64,000 nucleotides of DNA from NCBI RefSeq assembly GCF_051962475.1, contig NZ_JBQCCF010000047.1, forward strand, positions 44,784 to 108,783, given 5' to 3'. Every line of letters begins with the position of its first letter. Positions within the stretch are counted from its first letter, which is position 1. This DNA is from Dyella_A sp051962475. Its GTDB lineage: Bacteria > Pseudomonadota > Gammaproteobacteria > Xanthomonadales > Rhodanobacteraceae. A program made the position numbers and the translations under genes. The notes beneath the pieces are model-generated. The model was not told the origin of the DNA. It ran no database searches and saw nothing but the letters and a program-made list of their open reading frames with translations. Shown here piece after piece: positions 54,614-63,544 of the stretch.

Positions 54614-55702
54614 ATGCGTCTGCTCGCCGCCCTCCTGATGTGCCTGGCGCTGCCCGTGGTGGCCGCGCCGCAACTGGACCAGCTCACCCTGCCCAAGGGT
54701 TTTCACATCGCCGTCTATTCCGACCAGGTGCCGAACGCCCGCGAACTGGCGGTCGGCGCTAAGGGTACGTTGTTCGTCGGATCCAACGACGCCGGCAAGG
54801 TCTACGCGCTCACCGACGCCAACGGCGACGGCGTGGCCGAGCGGGTGCGGGTGATCGCCAGCGGCCTGCAACTGCCGGTGGGTGTGGCGTTCAAGGACGG
54901 CGATCTGTACGTGTCGGCAGTGAGCAAGATCCTGGTGCTGCGCGACATCGAGAACCACCTCGACGACCCGCCGGCGCCGGTGGTGGTCAACGGCTCGTTT
55001 CCCACCGAGACGCACCACGGCTGGAAGTTCATCGCGTTCGGCCCGGACGGCAAGCTCTACGTACCCATTGGCGCGCCGTGCAACGTCTGCGACCGCGGCA
55101 AGGCCTACGCCAAGATCACCCGCATGAACGCCGACGGCAGCGGCCTGGAAGATGTCGCCTACGGCATCCGCAACTCGGTCGGCTTCGACTGGCAGCCGGG
55201 CACCGACCGCCTGTGGTTCACCTCCAACGGCCGCGACCTGATGGGCGACGACCTGCCCAGCGACACGCTGAACGAAGTCACCCGCACCGGCCAGCACTTC
55301 GGCTTTCCGTACTGCCACCAGGGCGACACGCTCGATCCGGAGTTCGGCAAGGGTAAGCGCTGCAGCGACTACCGCACGCCCGCGCTCAAGCTCGGCCCGC
55401 ACGTGGCGTCGCTGGGCATGCGCTTCTACACCGGCAAGCAGTTTCCCGCCGCGTACCGGGGCGCAGCGATCATCGCCGAGCATGGCTCGTGGAACCGCAC
55501 GAAGAAGTCTGGCTACCGGGTGATGACAGTGCGGCTGAAGGGCAGCCAAGTGGTGTCGTACGAGCCGCTGGTCACCGGCTTCATGCGCGATGAGAAGGCC
55601 TGGGGCCGGCCCGCCGACGTGCAAATGCTGCCTGACGGCAGCCTGCTGATCAGCGATGACCTGGCCGGGGCGGTCTATCGGGTCACCTACCGCGCGCCCT
55701 AA
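54614..55702 (+). CDS. Exported sorbosone-dehydrogenase-like (PQQ-type) beta-propeller protein
   Basis: A 362-residue periplasmic protein with a signal peptide (residues 1-18). A six-bladed propeller similar to soluble aldose/L-sorbosone dehydrogenases: LPKGFHIAVYSDQVPNAREL start, AYGIRNSVGFDWQPGTDRLW, IIAEHGSWNRTKKSGYRV and DGSLLISDDLAGAVYRV. Cofactor use (PQQ) is known for some relatives only. CNVCD holds a possible disulfide. Confidence 0.88.
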   Translation: MRLLAALLMCLALPVVAAPQLDQLTLPKGFHIAVYSDQVPNARELAVGAKGTLFVGSNDAGKVYALTDANGDGVAERVRVIASGLQLPVGVAFKDGDLYVSAVSKILVLRDIENHLDDPPAPVVVNGSFPTETHHGWKFIAFGPDGKLYVPIGAPCNVCDRGKAYAKITRMNADGSGLEDVAYGIRNSVGFDWQPGTDRLWFTSNGRDLMGDDLPSDTLNEVTRTGQHFGFPYCHQGDTLDPEFGKGKRCSDYRTPALKLGPHVASLGMRFYTGKQFPAAYRGAAIIAEHGSWNRTKKSGYRVMTVRLKGSQVVSYEPLVTGFMRDEKAWGRPADVQMLPDGSLLISDDLAGAVYRVTYRAP

Positions 55703-55845
55703 TCGCGGCCTCATGCGGCGGCGGATCGCCGCCGTCGCGCACGCCGGGGCGGCTCTTCACGTCGGCAAGGCGCACCGTGTGGGTGAATGAATGGGCGCCG
55801 GTCTCCCCCCGGCCGGTTCCACCGTTCCCCCACGAGGATGCCGCC

Positions 55846-56004
55846 ATGCTGCATTACGCTCTGGTTTTCCTGGTTATTGCCATCATTGCCGCCGTGTTCG
55901 GTTTTGGCGGCATTGCCGGCACCGCGGCGGGTATCGCGAAGGTCCTGTTCGTGGTCTTCCTGGTGCTCGCGGTCATCGCGTTCTTCCGTCGCGCCGCCAA
56001 GTAG
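55846..56004 (+). CDS. DUF1328 (YtjA-like) small membrane protein
   Basis: 52 residues, almost entirely two membrane helices (MLHYALVFLVIAIIAAVFGF, then GIAKVLFVVFLVLAVIAFF) ending FRRAAK. This is the DUF1328 pattern, found near stress-related genes in many proteobacteria. First of a rightward series of small envelope proteins. Confidence 0.92.
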   Translation: MLHYALVFLVIAIIAAVFGFGGIAGTAAGIAKVLFVVFLVLAVIAFFRRAAK

Positions 56005-56067
56005 CTTCCCCGCCGGCCGCGTACGGCCGGTTTGTGTCCCGCCCCATTGATCCTGTGGAGTATCGAG

Positions 56068-56445
56068 ATGACCAAGTCTGTCGAGATCGCCAGCAATTCG
56101 CCCGTCGACCGCACCGCCGCCGATCGCATCGAAGAGGGCGCCGAGCGCGTCAAACAGGCCACCTCGCACGCTGTGGCCGGCACCAAGGAAGCGGTCGATC
56201 GCGCCGCCGATCGCGTCGAGGAAGGGCTCCACCACGCCACCGACAAGGCCGCCGGGGCCGCCACTCGGGCCACCGAGAAGGCCGCCGAATACAGCGAGCG
56301 CGGGCGCGAGGCCTACGACCAGGCGGTCGATCGCGCCGAGGACTGGATGGACCAGGCGCGCGACTACGTGCGCGAGAAGCCGCTGCAGTCCGTCGCCATC
56401 GCGCTGGGTGCCGGCTGGCTGCTCGGTCGGCTGCTGCGCCGTTGA
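56068..56445 (+). CDS. DUF883/YqjD-ElaB-like protein
   Basis: A 125-residue protein with a long Ala/Glu/Arg-rich amphipathic helix with repeated DRxADRxEEG units (about 10-100) and a C-terminal membrane anchor with the YqjD/ElaB ending REKPLQSVAIALGAGWLLGR. In E. coli this family is stationary-phase induced, and some members associate with ribosomes at the membrane. Good GGAG ribosome-binding site. Confidence 0.9.
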   Translation: MTKSVEIASNSPVDRTAADRIEEGAERVKQATSHAVAGTKEAVDRAADRVEEGLHHATDKAAGAATRATEKAAEYSERGREAYDQAVDRAEDWMDQARDYVREKPLQSVAIALGAGWLLGRLLRR

Positions 56446-56475
56446 GGCCTATCTGGCTGAACGGGGGCACGCCGC

Positions 56476-56961
56476 ATGGATGAGACGCCGCGCGCGCAGC
56501 CGGCAGAGGACGCGGCGGCTGCGGGCGCCGCGTCATCGCGTCTGCTGGACGAACTGCGCCAGCTCGGCCGCGCGCTGAAGCATCTTTTCGGCGCCCAGTG
56601 GCGCCTGTTCCGCGCCGAGCTGTCGCTGGCGCGTGGCGCAGTGACCATGCTGTTCGCCGCCGCGCTCGCGGCCACCGTGGTGGGCGTGGGCTTCGGCCTC
56701 ACCGTGCTGGCGCTGATCGGCGTGGCGCTAGCCAAGTGGTTCGGTTCCTGGCTGTGGTCGCTGGCGGTGCTGGCGCTGTTGCAGGGAGTGCTGCTGGCGG
56801 TGGCGATCGGCCTGTTCCGCCGTGGCCTGCATTGGCTCAGTCTGCCGGCGACGCGCGGCGAGTTCGGTGCGATGATGCGCGATGTCGCCGACAGCGCCCG
56901 CCGCATCGACGACCCGGCCTCCGCCGAGGCGGCCGACCCGAACCGGAACGCTTCGCCATGA
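56476..56961 (+). CDS. Phage-holin-like/YqjE family membrane protein
   Basis: A 161-residue protein with a cytoplasmic N-terminal helix (LLDELRQLGRALKHLFGAQW) and two membrane helices (about 58-80 and 90-115), matching the PF07332 holin-X/YqjE family, which commonly accompanies YqjD. Despite the family name there are no phage genes nearby. The next gene overlaps by 4 bases. Confidence 0.88.
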   Translation: MDETPRAQPAEDAAAAGAASSRLLDELRQLGRALKHLFGAQWRLFRAELSLARGAVTMLFAAALAATVVGVGFGLTVLALIGVALAKWFGSWLWSLAVLALLQGVLLAVAIGLFRRGLHWLSLPATRGEFGAMMRDVADSARRIDDPASAEAADPNRNASP

Positions 56962-57278
56962 AGATTACCCGCCAGCTTGCCCAGGTTCGCCTCGCCCAAG
57001 CCGAGGTCCGCGCCGCGCGCGCCGGCGTGGGCGTTCCGGCCGCAGCGCTGGTGGGCCGGGTGCGTCGCTACCCGCTGACCAGCGTGGGGGTTGCCGCCGG
57101 CGCAGGATTGGCAATGGCGCAGATGGACTTCCATCCACTGCGCGTGCCGGGCGTGAGCGGGCTGCTCGGCGGCGGCATGCTCGAGCTCGTCGGCTACGGG
57201 GTGCGCCTGGCCTCGGACAGCGGGCTGTTCGCCGGGCTGACGGGCGAACCACCGCCGGAGCCTGCGGACGCCCCATGA
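56958..57278 (+). CDS. Small YqjK-position protein of unknown function
   Basis: A 106-residue Ala/Gly-rich protein with a basic start (MKITRQLAQVRLAQAEVRAA) and weakly hydrophobic segments. It overlaps both neighbours by 4 bases (ATGA at each end), which strongly supports translation. In enterobacteria a small gene (yqjK) occupies the same place after yqjD-yqjE, but sequence similarity is not evident. Confidence 0.7.
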   Translation: MKITRQLAQVRLAQAEVRAARAGVGVPAAALVGRVRRYPLTSVGVAAGAGLAMAQMDFHPLRVPGVSGLLGGGMLELVGYGVRLASDSGLFAGLTGEPPPEPADAP

Positions 57279-58468
57279 GCACGCTCGACCCGCTGCCTGC
57301 TCCGGCGGCGGACGCCGACGAGGCGCCCGCGCCCGCCGCGTCATCCCCTTCGATCGCGCCGCCTTCGTCAGTGCTGACGGTCGAGCCGACACCGCGCCGC
57401 CGTGGCCTGCGTACCGCGCGCGGCGTGCGTCGCCACATCAAGGCGATCCGCCTGGTGCTCAGCGCGCTGCTGCTGCTGGCGGTGCTGTACACCATCACCC
57501 TGATCAAAGTGATGCTGATTCCGCTGGTGCTGGCGGCATTTCTGGGCGTTGCGCTCAACCCGATCGTGGCGCTGGGCACGCGCCTGCGCCTGCCGCGGTG
57601 GTTCAGCGCCAGCGTGCTGATGCTGGCGCTGATGGGTGGCATCGGCGCAGGCACTGCCGCACTGGCGCAGCCGGCGCTGGGCTGGTTCCACGACGCGCCC
57701 ACGGCGCTACGCAACTTCGTACCCAAGCTCAAGGGCATCACCCAGCCGCTGGAGGCAGCCAGCCGTGCCACCCAGAGCCTGGTCGGCGGCCAGGCCGCGG
57801 TGCGGGTGCAGCCGCCGCGTCAGGCGGCGGTGGCGATTACCGCGTGGGACGTGCTCGCCGCCGCGCCGAAGGTGCTGGCCGCGGTGCTCACGGTGGTGCT
57901 GCTGGTGTTCTTCTTCCTGATCTACGGTGACGACCTGCTGCGCCGGCTGGTGGAGATCGTGCCGAACTTCCGCCACAAGAAGCACGCCGTGGCGATCGTG
58001 CGCAGCATCCAGACCGAGGTGTCGCACTACATCCTCACCACCGCGCTGATCAACATAACGCTGGGCACCATCACGGCCGGCATGCTGTGGCTGCTGCACG
58101 TGCCCGATCCGCTGCTGTGGGGCAGCATCGCGATGATCGCCAACTTCATTCCTTACGTGGGTGCGATCACCACCACCACCATTTTGCTGCTGGTCGGCCT
58201 GATGAATTTCCGCGAGCTAGGCCAGGCCGTGCTGCCGGCGGTGCTGTTCGCCTGCATCACCGTGGTGGAAGGCAACATGATCACGCCGATGATCCTGGGC
58301 CGGCGTATGCGCGTGAGCCCGGTGGCGATCCTGATCTGGCTGCTGCTGTGGGGTTTCCTGTGGGGCATTCCCGGCGCGTTGCTGGCGGTGCCCATGCTCA
58401 CCAGCGCCAAGCTGATCGCCGAGCGCGTGCGTGGCTGGGGCTGGTTCGCCCTGATGGTGCAGCGCTAG
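57275..58468 (+). CDS. AI-2E family transporter
   Basis: A 397-residue membrane protein with a Pro/Ala-rich cytoplasmic N-terminus (about 1-60) followed by about eight helices of the AI-2E/UPF0118 family, including IANFIPYVGAI, EGNMITPMILG and WGFLWGIPGALLAVPML. Members include exporters and Na+/H+ antiporters; the autoinducer role applies to few. Last gene of the overlapping series; its stop overlaps that of the convergent gene. Confidence 0.92.
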   Translation: MSTLDPLPAPAADADEAPAPAASSPSIAPPSSVLTVEPTPRRRGLRTARGVRRHIKAIRLVLSALLLLAVLYTITLIKVMLIPLVLAAFLGVALNPIVALGTRLRLPRWFSASVLMLALMGGIGAGTAALAQPALGWFHDAPTALRNFVPKLKGITQPLEAASRATQSLVGGQAAVRVQPPRQAAVAITAWDVLAAAPKVLAAVLTVVLLVFFFLIYGDDLLRRLVEIVPNFRHKKHAVAIVRSIQTEVSHYILTTALINITLGTITAGMLWLLHVPDPLLWGSIAMIANFIPYVGAITTTTILLLVGLMNFRELGQAVLPAVLFACITVVEGNMITPMILGRRMRVSPVAILIWLLLWGFLWGIPGALLAVPMLTSAKLIAERVRGWGWFALMVQR

Positions 58469-59241
58469 CCGGGCATGGGCCGGCGCACCGGGGTGGCATC
58501 GAGCAGGATGTACTGCCGCTCCACGCCGCTCACCCGCTTTCCGTTCGGCAACTCGACCAGCACGCTGCGCTCGCTCATCAGCTCGTCGCTGAGCACGAGG
58601 CCATCGCGGAACGTCGTCACGCCATACCAGCGCGTGCGCCCGGGCTGATAGGTCAGCGCCTGGGTCTTGCCATCACGGGTGAGCGCGAGCGTCCCCGGTT
58701 GGCCGAACCAGCCGCCGCGGCCGACGCCTTCCCGTTGCAACGTGACGGTGCGGCTGAGCGGGTCGTAGGCGGTCACGGTGACAATCTGTCGTCCGCTCGG
58801 GCCCAGTTCCCAGGGGTCGGCGATATCCACCGTCCAGCGTTGGCCGACACGCAGCGCGCCTGGAGGCGTGCCCCACAGGCGCGGGTTGTAGGTCAGCCCG
58901 CTGGCGTCGGTGTTCGGCGTGCAGGCGCCGTTGAAGCAACTGGTGGCGCCGGCGTCGTGGAACTCCACCATGCCGCTACCTGGCGGCCGGCCGTCGTAGC
59001 GGTAGTCGATGCGCAGGCGCGGCCGCGCGGACGACACATCGATGACAGCGTATGTCGCCGTACCGCTGACCCGTCGCACGGCCTCATCGAAGCCTGGTAC
59101 GCGCACGTCAGTGGCTCGCGAGAACATCGTGCCGAAGGTGGTGTTGCGGGTGAATGTCGGGGTCAGCGCGCTCGCCGCGCTGGCGGAGGCTGCTGCCGGC
59201 AGTGTCAGCGCGAGCAGGGACAGGATGTTCTTGAGATGCAT
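58465..59241 (-). CDS. Exported protein of unknown function
   Basis: A 258-residue protein with a signal peptide (residues 1-22). The mature part is beta-rich, with two Cys (SCFNGACT) and repeated short strands (RQIVTVTAYDPLSRTVTLQ, GRTRWYGVTTFRDGLVLSDE). I do not recognise a family. It lies 27 bases downstream of a PD40 propeller gene in the same direction. Confidence 0.72.
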   Translation of the reverse strand: MHLKNILSLLALTLPAAASASAASALTPTFTRNTTFGTMFSRATDVRVPGFDEAVRRVSGTATYAVIDVSSARPRLRIDYRYDGRPPGSGMVEFHDAGATSCFNGACTPNTDASGLTYNPRLWGTPPGALRVGQRWTVDIADPWELGPSGRQIVTVTAYDPLSRTVTLQREGVGRGGWFGQPGTLALTRDGKTQALTYQPGRTRWYGVTTFRDGLVLSDELMSERSVLVELPNGKRVSGVERQYILLDATPVRRPMPG

Positions 59242-59268
59242 GGCGGGGATTCCAGAAACGGGAAGGGA

Positions 59269-60261
59269 TCAGCGTTCGATTCCGTGTGCGCGCAGCACGT
59301 CGGCGATGTCGAAGCGCCAGAGGTTGCGCGAGCCGTTCAGCGGGCTGTGCAGCCGGCGCTGCAGCGAGGCCATGTCGTCGCCCGGCTTGGGGAAGCTCAC
59401 CGGGTCGCGCCGGTTGCTGGCGACGTACAGCTCGCCGAAGTGCGGGCCGAGCGAGGGCGCGTTCTCCAGCGCGCTGCTGTTGACGTCGCCCGGCAGGCGC
59501 TCGGGCTTGCCCCAGCGACCGTCGCGCTGGCGGAACGCGATGTAGAGATCGGCCCGGCCCAGCGAATCGCCTTCGTCGCCGGCATAGATGAGGAAGCGGC
59601 CACGCGGATCGATCGCCGGATCCATCCGGTTGCGCGCAGGCTCGCCAAGCTCCTGGCGCTCGGGCGCCGAATAGCCGTCCTTGCGTGGATGCACCACGTA
59701 GATCTGATAGGCCACGCCGGAATCCGCGCGATGCGCGGAGAAATAGATGTCGCCGTTGGCCGCGACCGAGGGGTTGTAGATCATCGCGCCGTCGTTCAGC
59801 GCGCCGTCCACGTGCACCGGTTCGCCCCAGCGGCCATCGGCCTGGCGGGCCACGCACCAGAGGTTGGTACCGGCGAAACTGTGGCCGCCCATCGATGCGG
59901 TCACCGGTGCGCCGCCCGCGTGCGGTGGGCGGTTGGAGACGAAGTACAGCCGCTGCCCGTCCGGCGACAAGGTCGGCTCGGAGTCGTGCCAGCGGCCGGA
60001 GAACGGCGCGACTTCCGGCGCGCTCCAGTGCCCGCCGCGTCGATGCGAAACCACGATGGTGTCGTCCGACTCGCTGAAGTCCGAGCGCATGAAGTACAGC
60101 GTGTCGCCGTCCGGCGTCAGCGCGACCGAGGTCTCCTGCAGACCGGTGGAGATCGTACCGGGGCCGACCAGTTCGCCGGTGTGCGATTCGGCGGCGTGGA
60201 CGGCGGCGGTCAGCAGCAGGGAGGCGGCAAGGGCGGCAAGGCGCGAAGAGGTGGGGGACAT
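59269..60261 (-). CDS. Exported PD40/TolB-like beta-propeller protein, copy 1
   Basis: A 330-residue periplasmic protein with a signal peptide (residues 1-23) and PD40/WD40-like blades: VALTPDGDTLYFMRSDFSES, SEPTLSPDGQRLYFVSNRPP and NPSVAANGDIYFSAHRADSG. It resembles the second propeller protein at 62299-63270 in order and wording of blades (FSGRWHDSEP vs FSGRWRDLDP). It lacks the OmpA or Pal-binding parts of true TolB. Likely a sensor or binding protein linked to the adjacent two-component system. Confidence 0.85.
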   Translation of the reverse strand: MSPTSSRLAALAASLLLTAAVHAAESHTGELVGPGTISTGLQETSVALTPDGDTLYFMRSDFSESDDTIVVSHRRGGHWSAPEVAPFSGRWHDSEPTLSPDGQRLYFVSNRPPHAGGAPVTASMGGHSFAGTNLWCVARQADGRWGEPVHVDGALNDGAMIYNPSVAANGDIYFSAHRADSGVAYQIYVVHPRKDGYSAPERQELGEPARNRMDPAIDPRGRFLIYAGDEGDSLGRADLYIAFRQRDGRWGKPERLPGDVNSSALENAPSLGPHFGELYVASNRRDPVSFPKPGDDMASLQRRLHSPLNGSRNLWRFDIADVLRAHGIER

Positions 60262-60387
60262 GGTGGCTCGCGATCGACAGGCGGGATCGCCCGACACGCA
60301 GCCTGCAGTGCGCCCGCCGTCATCGCATCGCTTGCGGGATGGGCGGTGGCTGCCGTGTGACGAACGGTCGTCGCCGTCGCGCGGGCG

Positions 60388-61137
60388 TCAGCCCAGCCCC
60401 AGCGCCGCGGCCGCCGCAGCGCGGAAGCGCCGGCTCAGCCCGAGCCGCGTACCGTCGCGCAGCACCACCTCGGCATTGCCCTGGAACAGCGGATGCACCT
60501 CGGCGACGCGCTCCACGTTCACCGCCACGCCGCGGTGGATGCGCAGGAAGCGCGCCGGGTCGAGCCGGCCCAGCAGGTGCTGCAATGGCTCGCGATGCAG
60601 GTAACGCGTGCCGCCTGCGTGGATGTGCACGTAGTTGCCGTCCGCGCCGATCCAGTCGATGTCGGCCGTGGCGATCACGCACAGGTGCTCGCCGCGCCGC
60701 ACGCTGATGCGCTGCGCGTGCTCCGTGCCGTTCTCAGCCGCTGACGTCACGCCCGAGCGCAGACCCTGCCAGTGATGTCGCACCCGCGCCAGCGCCTGGT
60801 CGAAGCGCGCCTGGTCGAACGGCTTGAGCAGGTAATCCAGTGCCTCGGCATCGAACGCCTGCAGCGCGTGCTCGGCGAACGCGGTGGTGAACACCACCAT
60901 CGGTGCGTGCCGGTCCGCCAGGTGTTCCAGCAGGCCGAAGCCATCCAGGCCGGGCATCTGGATGTCCAGGAACAGCAGGTCCGGCCGCAGCGCCTGCACC
61001 GCCTGCATCGCTTCGGCCGCGTTGCCGCATTCGCCGACGATCTCCACGTCGTCGTGCACAGCCAGCGCCTGGCGCACGGCAAGCCGGGCGAGGATCTCGT
61101 CGTCCACCAGCAGCGCGCGCAGACGCACGGCGCTCAT
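60388..61137 (-). CDS. LytTR-family response regulator
   Basis: A 249-residue regulator: receiver domain with acidic pair at residues 12-13 (VDDE) and phospho-acceptor Asp58 (LLFLDIQMPGLDGFGLLEHL), then a LytTR DNA-binding domain (about 145-245: RISVRRGEHLCVIATADIDW, GNYVHIHAGGTRYLHREPLQ, FLRIHRGVAVNVERV). Its start overlaps the stop of the sensor kinase (ATGA), so the two form one operon. Confidence 0.95.
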   Translation of the reverse strand: MSAVRLRALLVDDEILARLAVRQALAVHDDVEIVGECGNAAEAMQAVQALRPDLLFLDIQMPGLDGFGLLEHLADRHAPMVVFTTAFAEHALQAFDAEALDYLLKPFDQARFDQALARVRHHWQGLRSGVTSAAENGTEHAQRISVRRGEHLCVIATADIDWIGADGNYVHIHAGGTRYLHREPLQHLLGRLDPARFLRIHRGVAVNVERVAEVHPLFQGNAEVVLRDGTRLGLSRRFRAAAAAALGLG

Positions 61138-62252
61138 GCGGCCCCCGTCACGAACGGCAGGCGCACTTCGGCGCAGGTACCGCCGCCCAGACGGGGCCGC
61201 AGCTCGAGCCGGGCGGCGTCGCCGAACAGCATGCGCAGGCGCGCCCGCGTGTTGCCCAGGCCGATGCCCTCGCGGGCACCATCGGGCGGCAGGCCGAGGC
61301 CGTCGTCGTCCACCGACAGATACAGCTCGTCGCCCACGCGCTGCGCGGCGATGCACAGGCGGCCATAGTCGGCCTTGGCCAGCAGGCCATGGCGCAGCGC
61401 GTTCTCCACCAGCGGCTGCAGGATCAGGTGCGGCACCGCCGCGTCCTGGGTGTCCGCGTGCACCTCCCACTGCACGCCCAGGCGGTCCTGAAAGCGCACC
61501 TGCTGGATTGCCAGGTAACACTCCAGGAACTGCAGCTCGCGCGTCAGCGGCACCTGCTGCGCGTGACGCTCTTCCAGCGTCAGGCGCAGGAAATCGGCCA
61601 GCCGCGCGATCATCAGCCGTGCCTGCGCCGGATCGGACAGCGCCAGCGCCGAGATCGCGTTGAGCGTGTTGAACAGGAAGTGCGGCTGCAGCTGCATGCG
61701 CAGCGCCTGCAGCTGCGACTGCACCAGCTGTGTTTCCAGCGCCGCGCTGCGCAGGCGCTCGTCGCGCAGACGGCGGCGCGATTCCATGCCGCGCAGCACC
61801 GCCAGGATCACCCAGTAGCACACCAGCCCCTGCTGGAACTTGTAGGCGAATTGCATCGTGACGAAACCACCGAGCGTCTGCGTCGGCATGTGGCCGGGCC
61901 CGAACGCGAGCCAGAACGCCGCCAGCTGTAGCAGCGTCTGCCCTAGCGTGATGGCGAGGCTGGCCGGCACGTGCACGGTCAGCAGGCGCTTCCAGTCGCC
62001 CGTTGCCGTGGCGCGACCGAGCCGGCCGATCAGCGGCGTGAGCAGCATCCACAGGTAGAAGTCCGTGGCGTTCCAGCCGAACGCGCGCGGCCACGCCGGA
62101 GGACGCCCTTCGCTGAGCGAGGACAGCCCGCCGGCCAGCCCGTAGGACAGCGTCAGCAGCGTCCAGAACGCGAACGCCGTCGCCCAGCTGCGGGCGGTGC
62201 TGGGCAGCGCGAACTCGCTGCGCGGGACGGAGGTGTCAGTGGCGGCTTTCAT
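61134..62252 (-). CDS. LytS/YehU-type sensor histidine kinase
   Basis: A 372-residue membrane kinase. About four hydrophobic helices lie within residues 25-155. The His_kinase domain has phospho-acceptor His191 in QLQPHFLFNTLNAIS, followed by the ATPase core with PLVENALRHGL and EGIGLGNTRARL. No separate periplasmic ligand domain is evident, so the signal is probably read within the membrane. Coupled to the LytTR regulator. Confidence 0.94.
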   Translation of the reverse strand: MKAATDTSVPRSEFALPSTARSWATAFAFWTLLTLSYGLAGGLSSLSEGRPPAWPRAFGWNATDFYLWMLLTPLIGRLGRATATGDWKRLLTVHVPASLAITLGQTLLQLAAFWLAFGPGHMPTQTLGGFVTMQFAYKFQQGLVCYWVILAVLRGMESRRRLRDERLRSAALETQLVQSQLQALRMQLQPHFLFNTLNAISALALSDPAQARLMIARLADFLRLTLEERHAQQVPLTRELQFLECYLAIQQVRFQDRLGVQWEVHADTQDAAVPHLILQPLVENALRHGLLAKADYGRLCIAAQRVGDELYLSVDDDGLGLPPDGAREGIGLGNTRARLRMLFGDAARLELRPRLGGGTCAEVRLPFVTGAA

Positions 62253-62298
62253 GGCGACAGTGTGCCGTCGTCCGCGGCGGGAGGAATGTGCCGGACGC

Positions 62299-63270
62299 TC
62301 AATGCGCGCGCGCGCTCCGCGCATGGGCGTCGAGCCAGGGCGCCAGCGACACCTGCCAGATATGGTCGTCGCCGTTGTTCCACACTGCATCCGCGTGCGG
62401 GTCGGGCTCGGCCAGCCGGCGGTCGCTGTAGAAGCTCAGCGTGCGACGGTCCGGCCCCAGCTGCGCGCCCATGCTGTGCTTGCCGCCGTTGACCGTATCG
62501 CCGAGATCCTGCGGCAGGCTCCAGCCCGCCTCGGAGTGAAAGCTGATCGCCAGCCGGTACGGTTGCTGGCTGCCGACCGGTTTCATGCTGACCACCAGAA
62601 AGCTCCGATCCGGCGCGATGGCGGGATCGCGGATGACGAATCGGTCGCCGCCGATCGCCACGCGGATCGGCGCGAGGTAATGGCCGTCGCGGACCCAGGC
62701 ATGCAGCAGGCGCAGCGTGCCGTCGGTCGGATCGCAGCCGATGTAGTAGACGCTGCCGTCGCCGGCGACGCTCGGCGCAAACGTGGTCGAGCAGGCGTTC
62801 ACCGTGCCCGGCAGGCGCACCGGCGTGCCCCAGCCGTCGCCGTAGCGATCCACCCGCCACAGGTTCATGCCGGCGCCGGCATGGCGCTGCTTGCCGAGCA
62901 CGGCATCGATCGGCGGCTGCCCCGGCATCTCCGGTCGATTGGAGACGAACAGCAGGTATGAGCCGTCCGGCGCCATCGCCGGATCCAGATCGCGCCAGCG
63001 GCCGGAGAACGCCGCCGGCACCGGCGTGGACCAGCGCCCGTGCACGCGATGCGATTCCATCAAGCTGAAACTGTCGGTGCCGCGCATGAACACCACGGTG
63101 TCGCCGTCTGGCGTGAATGCCGCGGCGCCGTCGTCGGCATCGCCGGCGATCGCGCCGGGAGCGAACACGGTGGGTGCACAGCCGGTCACAGCGGGCGCGT
63201 CCGCGGTTGTCAGCACTCCGCCCGACAGGGCGGCACTCAGCAACAGGGCGTACAGGGCGGCGTGGTGCAT
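62299..63270 (-). CDS. Exported PD40/TolB-like beta-propeller protein, copy 2
   Basis: A 323-residue periplasmic protein with a signal peptide (residues 1-24) and PD40 blades: AAFTPDGDTVVFMRGTDSFS, DPAMAPDGSYLLFVSNRPEM and GPDRRTLSFYSDRRLAEPDP. Paralogous to the protein at 59269-60261. It lies 46 bases upstream of the LytS-like kinase in the same direction, so propeller, kinase and regulator may share a transcript. ATG with AGGAGTG ribosome-binding site. Confidence 0.85.
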   Translation of the reverse strand: MHHAALYALLLSAALSGGVLTTADAPAVTGCAPTVFAPGAIAGDADDGAAAFTPDGDTVVFMRGTDSFSLMESHRVHGRWSTPVPAAFSGRWRDLDPAMAPDGSYLLFVSNRPEMPGQPPIDAVLGKQRHAGAGMNLWRVDRYGDGWGTPVRLPGTVNACSTTFAPSVAGDGSVYYIGCDPTDGTLRLLHAWVRDGHYLAPIRVAIGGDRFVIRDPAIAPDRSFLVVSMKPVGSQQPYRLAISFHSEAGWSLPQDLGDTVNGGKHSMGAQLGPDRRTLSFYSDRRLAEPDPHADAVWNNGDDHIWQVSLAPWLDAHARSARAH

Positions 63271-63544
63271 CGGGCACTCCTCGGCCGGCGCGGCAGGGTG
63301 GAAGTGCAGCCACGCTGGCAGCGTGTCGCCGCGCTGTCGCCGACGCCGTGACGACCGGCGCAGGGAAGGGGACGAACGGTGTCCGCCGCGAGGCCGGTGG
63401 GAAAGCTGCGGCACCCGGCCGCTCGTCACGCGCCGGTGCACGTCGGTCACGCCGCGGGTCGTGCTCGTCCGCTTCGCGTGGCACGTCCGTGCAAGCGGCT
63501 GCAGCCTGCCGTGGCGGCGATCGGCCGCGGAACGGGAGCAGGAC

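Noticed and set aside
52678..54762. A 694-codon plus-strand frame opposite cardiolipin synthase and the AAA ATPase
   Set aside because: Antisense to two genes with catalytic motifs; its composition is typical of a mirror frame.
56476..56961. The holin-family protein as a prophage remnant
   Set aside because: It sits in a YqjD/YqjE-type series with 4-base overlaps and no phage genes occur nearby.
58087..60360. A 757-codon plus-strand frame across the AI-2E transporter end and propeller gene
   Set aside because: Crosses several real genes in the wrong frame or strand and shows no recognisable domain.
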